Shown here in pieces: positions 60,616-64,000 of a stretch of DNA of 64,000 nucleotides (positions are counted from its first letter, which is position 1; each line of letters starts with the position of its first letter). The DNA is taken from the NCBI GenBank assembly GCA_002454505.1, contig DKJA01000128.1:62001-126000 (forward strand), read 5' to 3'. A program made the translations under genes and the position numbers. The DNA is from Oxalobacteraceae bacterium UBA6704. Its GTDB lineage: Bacteria > Pseudomonadota > Gammaproteobacteria > Burkholderiales > Burkholderiaceae_D. Under the pieces are notes generated by a model. It was not told where the DNA came from and made no database searches. It saw only the letters and a program-made list of their open reading frames with translations.

Positions 60616-61137
60616 ATGAAGCATACCGATTTTGGCCAGATGCCATGCCCCATCGCGCGCAGTCTCGGCAAGGTGGGCGAGTGGTGGAGCATCCTCATCC
60701 TGCGCGACGCGTTCTATGGTCTGACCCGTTTCGACGAATTCGAGAAAAGCCTGAAGATCGCGCCGAACATGCTGACGCGCCGCCTCGCCGGCCTGGTCGC
60801 CGGCGGCCTGATGGAGAAGCGCCAGTACAGCGCCCGGCCGCCCCGCTACGAATACCTGCTGACGGAGAAGGGCCGCGCCTTCAAGCCCGTGCTGCTGGCC
60901 TTCATCGGCTGGGGCAATCAGCACCTGGCCCCGGAAGGCGCCAGCCTGCTGGTGGTCAACCGCGAAACGGGTGAACCGGCCGAGCAGATCCTCGTCGATG
61001 CCAATAGCGGCCGCACGATCAGCGACGAGGACTATATGTTCGCGCCGGGCCCGGCCGCGCCGGAACTGATGCGCGTGCGCCTGCACGAGGCCAGCCAGCG
61101 CGTGCCGTTCGTGAAACACGCCGCGGCGGCAAACTGA
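60616..61137 (+). CDS. HxlR-family regulator
   Basis: 173 aa, ATG 60616 with GGGAGGA. HxlR winged helix about 8-100: CPIARSLGKVGEWWSILILR, GLTRFDEFEKSLKIAPNMLT, RRLAGLVAGGLMEKRQYSAR, YLLTEKGRAFKPVLLAFIGW. The C-terminal extension (about 100-173) is typical of longer members; one Cys (Cys11) sits where redox-sensing HxlR proteins carry theirs. An AT-rich stretch at 60583-60605 probably holds promoter and operator. Target genes are not evident. Confidence 0.92.
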   Translation: MKHTDFGQMPCPIARSLGKVGEWWSILILRDAFYGLTRFDEFEKSLKIAPNMLTRRLAGLVAGGLMEKRQYSARPPRYEYLLTEKGRAFKPVLLAFIGWGNQHLAPEGASLLVVNRETGEPAEQILVDANSGRTISDEDYMFAPGPAAPELMRVRLHEASQRVPFVKHAAAAN

Positions 61138-61146
61138 TTTACCCGG

Positions 61147-61178
61147 CGGGGCGGCATCATTTGCCGTCCCGTATTCTT
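61147..61178 (+). terminator. Terminator after HxlR gene
   Basis: CGGGGCGGCA (61147-61156)/TGCCGTCCCG (61162-61171), 10-bp stem with one G-U, loop TCATT, followed by TATTCTTT. Confidence 0.65.
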
Positions 61179-61338
61179 TCGCATTGCCATCTTCCGTCCT
61201 GAACAATTCCCTTCGATATTGCACCAAGGTAGTGTGCGGCCCTTTCCCGGCAGCCGCCGTAGAATCAATTGACTGCCAAAAAAATAAGCATATTCCTGAT
61301 GGCGGTTTTTAACTGGAACATCTACCGGGGGTAATGAC

Positions 61339-62034
61339 ATGGACAAGACTGGAATGTGGAACAAATATGTGGGCGTGCCGCTGCTGGCCGCCGTGATGGG
61401 CCTTGGTGCGGCCCATGCCCAATCGCTGGCGAAAGCCGACGAGAAGGCGCTGAAGGACATGGCGCAGGCCAATATGGCGGAAGTGGAAGCAGGCAACCTG
61501 GCGCTGCAGAAATCGCAGAACCCCGAGGTGCGCGCTTTCGCGCAGCAGATGGTGGACGACCATTCCAAGGGCCTCGACGAAGTGAAGGCCGTCGCGCAGG
61601 CGAAGGGCGTGACGTTGCCCACCGAACTGGATGCGAAGCACAAGGCCATGGGCAAGAAGCTGGCGGCGCAGTCCGGCGACAGGTTCGACCGCGCCTACGT
61701 GGAGCAGGCCGGCGCGAAAAGCCACCGCGAAGCGAAGGCCATCGTGGCGAAGGCCCAGTCCGGCGGCAAGGACCCGGACGTGAAAGCCGTGGCGGCGAAA
61801 CTGCAGCCCACCATCGACCAGCACATCGGCCACGTGCAGCAGCTGAGCGCCAGCATCAAGGGCACGACGGCGTCCGGCGCGAGCGGAACAGGCGCTACCG
61901 GCGGCAGCGACACGAAGCGCGCCACGATGCCGACATCGAAGGACAAGATCAGCACGGAGCAGGAATCGTCCGGCAATACGGACAATCCCAACAACCCCGC
62001 CAATCCCGCCACCGATCCGGCGCCGGTGCGCTGA
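61339..62034 (+). CDS. DUF4142 exported protein
   Basis: 231 aa. Signal peptide about 1-28 ending AHAQS. DUF4142 four-helix, ferritin-like layout about 30-165 (KALKDMAQANMAEVEAGNLA, NPEVRAFAQQMVDDHSKGLD, HIGHVQQLSASIKGT). The low-complexity tail (about 170-231) is rich in Gly, Thr, Asn and Pro (NPNNPANPATDP) and probably disordered. Members are periplasmic and often stress-induced; molecular role unknown. A strong terminator follows. Confidence 0.9.
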   Translation: MDKTGMWNKYVGVPLLAAVMGLGAAHAQSLAKADEKALKDMAQANMAEVEAGNLALQKSQNPEVRAFAQQMVDDHSKGLDEVKAVAQAKGVTLPTELDAKHKAMGKKLAAQSGDRFDRAYVEQAGAKSHREAKAIVAKAQSGGKDPDVKAVAAKLQPTIDQHIGHVQQLSASIKGTTASGASGTGATGGSDTKRATMPTSKDKISTEQESSGNTDNPNNPANPATDPAPVR

Positions 62035-62052
62035 CCCGGCAGCCAGTGCCGC

Positions 62053-62083
62053 AGCGGGGCCTCGCAAGGCCCCGCTTTTCTTT
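62053..62083 (+). terminator. Rho-independent terminator
   Basis: Perfect 10-bp stem AGCGGGGCCT (62053-62062)/AGGCCCCGCT (62067-62076), loop CGCA, then TTTCTTT. Confidence 0.85.
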
Positions 62084-62133
62084 GCATTGTGAAATAATCG
62101 GCACTGGACCAATCAACGATACCGGGGCCGCCT

Positions 62134-64000
62134 TTGACCGACCTGTTTGCGCTCGACGACGACCTGCTTCAATGGGAAGCGCAACTGCCGGGCCGGCACG
62201 GCGTGCCCCGCGTCCACCTGCTGGCCCGGCTGGCCTGGCATCTGCGCCAGCGCGACGCGGCGCGGGCGGCCACGCTGGTCGCCGACGCGATGCCGCTGCT
62301 GTTCCTGCTGCCCGAGGCCGAACAGGCCGCCGTCACGGCCCGCTTCACGCTGATCGCGGCCGAGTCGCGCTGGCTGGCCGGCGAACTGGATGCGGCGCAG
62401 GCGCTGGCCGGCCAGGCCCTGCGCGAATGCGGCCGCCTCGGCGACGCGGCCGGCCGTGCCGACGCCCGCTGGCTGCTGGCGTGGATCGCCACGGACCGGG
62501 GCGACACCGTCACCACCGACAGCGAGCTGGCGCTGGCCGCCGGCGATGCCCGCGAGGCCGGCGATGCCGTGCGGGCCGACGTCATCGATGCGGCCGCCGC
62601 ACTGTTCGCCGTGTTCCGCAACCTGCAGGACGCCACCCGGCGCTGGGCCGGCCGCTTCACCGGCGACATCGACGGCGCCGACCCCGTGCGCGCCGGCTGG
62701 ATCAGCGACTACCTGGGCACGGCCGCCTTCCAGGCCGGCGAATTCGGCCGCGCGATCAGCCACCTGATGGTGGCGTTCGAGGCGGCCATGATCACCGGCC
62801 AGCTGCGTCGCGCGATCGTCGTCGCCACCAATATCGGCAACGGCTTCACCAGCCTGAACGCGCACGACGCGGCGCTGGAATGGATGCAGCGGGGCCTCGA
62901 CATCGCCCGCGGCACCGGTTGGCCGATGAGCATCGGCCTGTGCCTGATGCAGGCGGCGGAGACCTTGCGCCAGCTGGGCCGCTGCGAGGCAGCCGGCAGC
63001 CTGCTGCCGGAAGCGCTGCACACGCTGGCGCCGCTGGCGGCCTCGCGCGCCTATGCCGTGGCACTGGAATACCAAGGCGACCTGGCGCTGGACCTGGGCG
63101 ACCACGGCGCCGCGCTGCAGAGCTTCCGCGCGCTGGAACAGCGCGGCAATGCGCTGGGCCAGAGCGATTTCCAGAGCGGCGCCCGGCGTGGCCAGGCGCA
63201 TGCGCTGTCGCTGCTGGACCGGCCCGGCGAAGCGCTCGATGCCGCGTTCTCCGCGCTGGCGCTGGCCCGCGAGCACGGCGATCCGTACAACGAGATCGCC
63301 GCGCTGCGCGTGCTGGCCGACATCCACGTGCGGCATGACCAGTGCCACGACCTGCCGGAACCGTCCCACCTGGTGGCGCCGAACGCGGTGCTGCATTACC
63401 TGCACCTGGCGCTGGCCGTGGCCGCGACGATCGACGGCTACACCGTGCCCGGCGTGCTGCTCGATGCCGCCGCGCGGGAATACGCCGCCACCGGCGACTA
63501 CGCCAGGGCCTATGAAATCGCGCTGCAGGCCAATGCCGCGCGCGACAAGACGCACAGCCAGCAGGCCACCAACCGCGCCATCGCGATGCAGGTGCAGTAC
63601 CAGACCGAGCGCGCGCAGACGGAAGGCGACCATCACCGCCAGCTGGCCGCGGCGCAGGCGCAACGTTCCGCCGTGCTGGAACAGACGACCACCACGCTGG
63701 CGCACCTGTCCGCGATCGGCCAGGAGATCACCGCGCACCTCGACGCGGCCGCCGTGTTCCGCGCGCTGGACCGGCACGTCCACGGCCTGCTCGATGCCAC
63801 GCATTTTTCCGTGTTCCTGCTCGAACCGAACAACCTGTACCTGTCCTGCGCGTTCGGCGTCGAAGAGGGCCGGCCGTTGCCCGCATCGCGCTATGCGCTG
63901 AACGATGCGCACGCCAATTCGGCGCGCTGCGTGCGGGAGCGCCGCGAAATCCTCGTCGAGATCGAAGAGGACGGCACCACGCCGGCGCTGATCCCCGGCA
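62134..64000 (+). CDS. TPR-GAF signalling protein (truncated by window edge)
   Basis: Open from a TTG at 62134 to the right edge (622 codons). The region before it is closed by TAA at 62095, and TTG is the best start seen. Residues about 1-465 form TPR-like helical repeats (VHLLARLAWHLRQRDAARAA, LEYQGDLALDLGDHGAALQS). A coiled coil about 475-530 (QYQTERAQTEGDHHRQLAAA) leads into a GAF domain about 530-622 (LSAIGQEITAHLDAAAVFRA, LLDATHFSVFLLEPNNLYLS). Such proteins usually end in a GGDEF, phosphatase or kinase output, which lies outside the window, so the output is unknown. Confidence 0.82.
   Translation, partial: MTDLFALDDDLLQWEAQLPGRHGVPRVHLLARLAWHLRQRDAARAATLVADAMPLLFLLPEAEQAAVTARFTLIAAESRWLAGELDAAQALAGQALRECGRLGDAAGRADARWLLAWIATDRGDTVTTDSELALAAGDAREAGDAVRADVIDAAAALFAVFRNLQDATRRWAGRFTGDIDGADPVRAGWISDYLGTAAFQAGEFGRAISHLMVAFEAAMITGQLRRAIVVATNIGNGFTSLNAHDAALEWMQRGLDIARGTGWPMSIGLCLMQAAETLRQLGRCEAAGSLLPEALHTLAPLAASRAYAVALEYQGDLALDLGDHGAALQSFRALEQRGNALGQSDFQSGARRGQAHALSLLDRPGEALDAAFSALALAREHGDPYNEIAALRVLADIHVRHDQCHDLPEPSHLVAPNAVLHYLHLALAVAATIDGYTVPGVLLDAAAREYAATGDYARAYEIALQANAARDKTHSQQATNRAIAMQVQYQTERAQTEGDHHRQLAAAQAQRSAVLEQTTTTLAHLSAIGQEITAHLDAAAVFRALDRHVHGLLDATHFSVFLLEPNNLYLSCAFGVEEGRPLPASRYALNDAHANSARCVRERREILVEIEEDGTTPALIPG

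Overview
The window is GC-rich, densely coded DNA of a betaproteobacterium, most likely an Oxalobacteraceae member of the Massilia/Duganella type. This rests on GC-biased codons, the gene content (oxalate catabolism, soluble NAD-linked formate dehydrogenase, TonB-linked iron uptake, RND efflux) and two dispersed intergenic repeat families. No rRNA, tRNA, CRISPR array or insertion sequence was seen. Assignments come from reading motifs; no database was searched.

Layout. 1-2.3 kb (minus): a defence-type edge with a truncated TOTE-conflict-system primase/helicase gene behind a hipB-hipA toxin-antitoxin pair. 2.5-5.4 kb: an ECF sigma/RskA-type anti-sigma pair facing a duplicated DUF4394 lipoprotein. 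5.5-16.9 kb: a largely uncharacterised locus with a sigma54-like promoter, two paralogous ~205-aa proteins, a 949-aa proline-rich protein, a phage-tail-collar protein, a trypsin-like protease with a tiny relative of its N-terminal module, an FHA-like/AAA+ sigma54 activator, an unknown 183-aa protein and a membrane Ser/Thr kinase with a TPR tail. This is the best candidate for an undescribed system.

17-41 kb: a nearly complete oxalotrophy island. OxlT-like antiporter, two formyl-CoA:oxalate CoA-transferases (Frc) and oxalyl-CoA decarboxylase (Oxc) turn oxalate into formate and CO2; FdsGBAD oxidises formate to make NADH; a PanE-like reductase (possible oxalyl-CoA reductase) could make glyoxylate, which Gcl, Hyi and GlxR carry to glycerate. 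Regulators are an FdsR-like protein, two LysR proteins and a Crp/Fnr protein. The Crp/Fnr protein has an FNR-type ExxSR recognition helix, and matching TTGAC-N4-GTCAA-like palindromes lie upstream of frc1, oxlT and oxc, suggesting one oxalate regulon.

41-64 kb: an RND pump gene broken by one in-frame stop, its adaptor and a MarR regulator; a Fur-boxed TonB receptor with DUF3649/PepSY/DUF3325 partners and a divergent siderophore-interacting protein; a Sel1-repeat protein, a TPR methyltransferase, a GH43 lipoprotein and PnuC; a BlaI/M56/SIMPL operon; a REC-AraC response regulator; an HxlR regulator; a DUF4142 protein; and a TPR-GAF signalling protein cut by the right edge.
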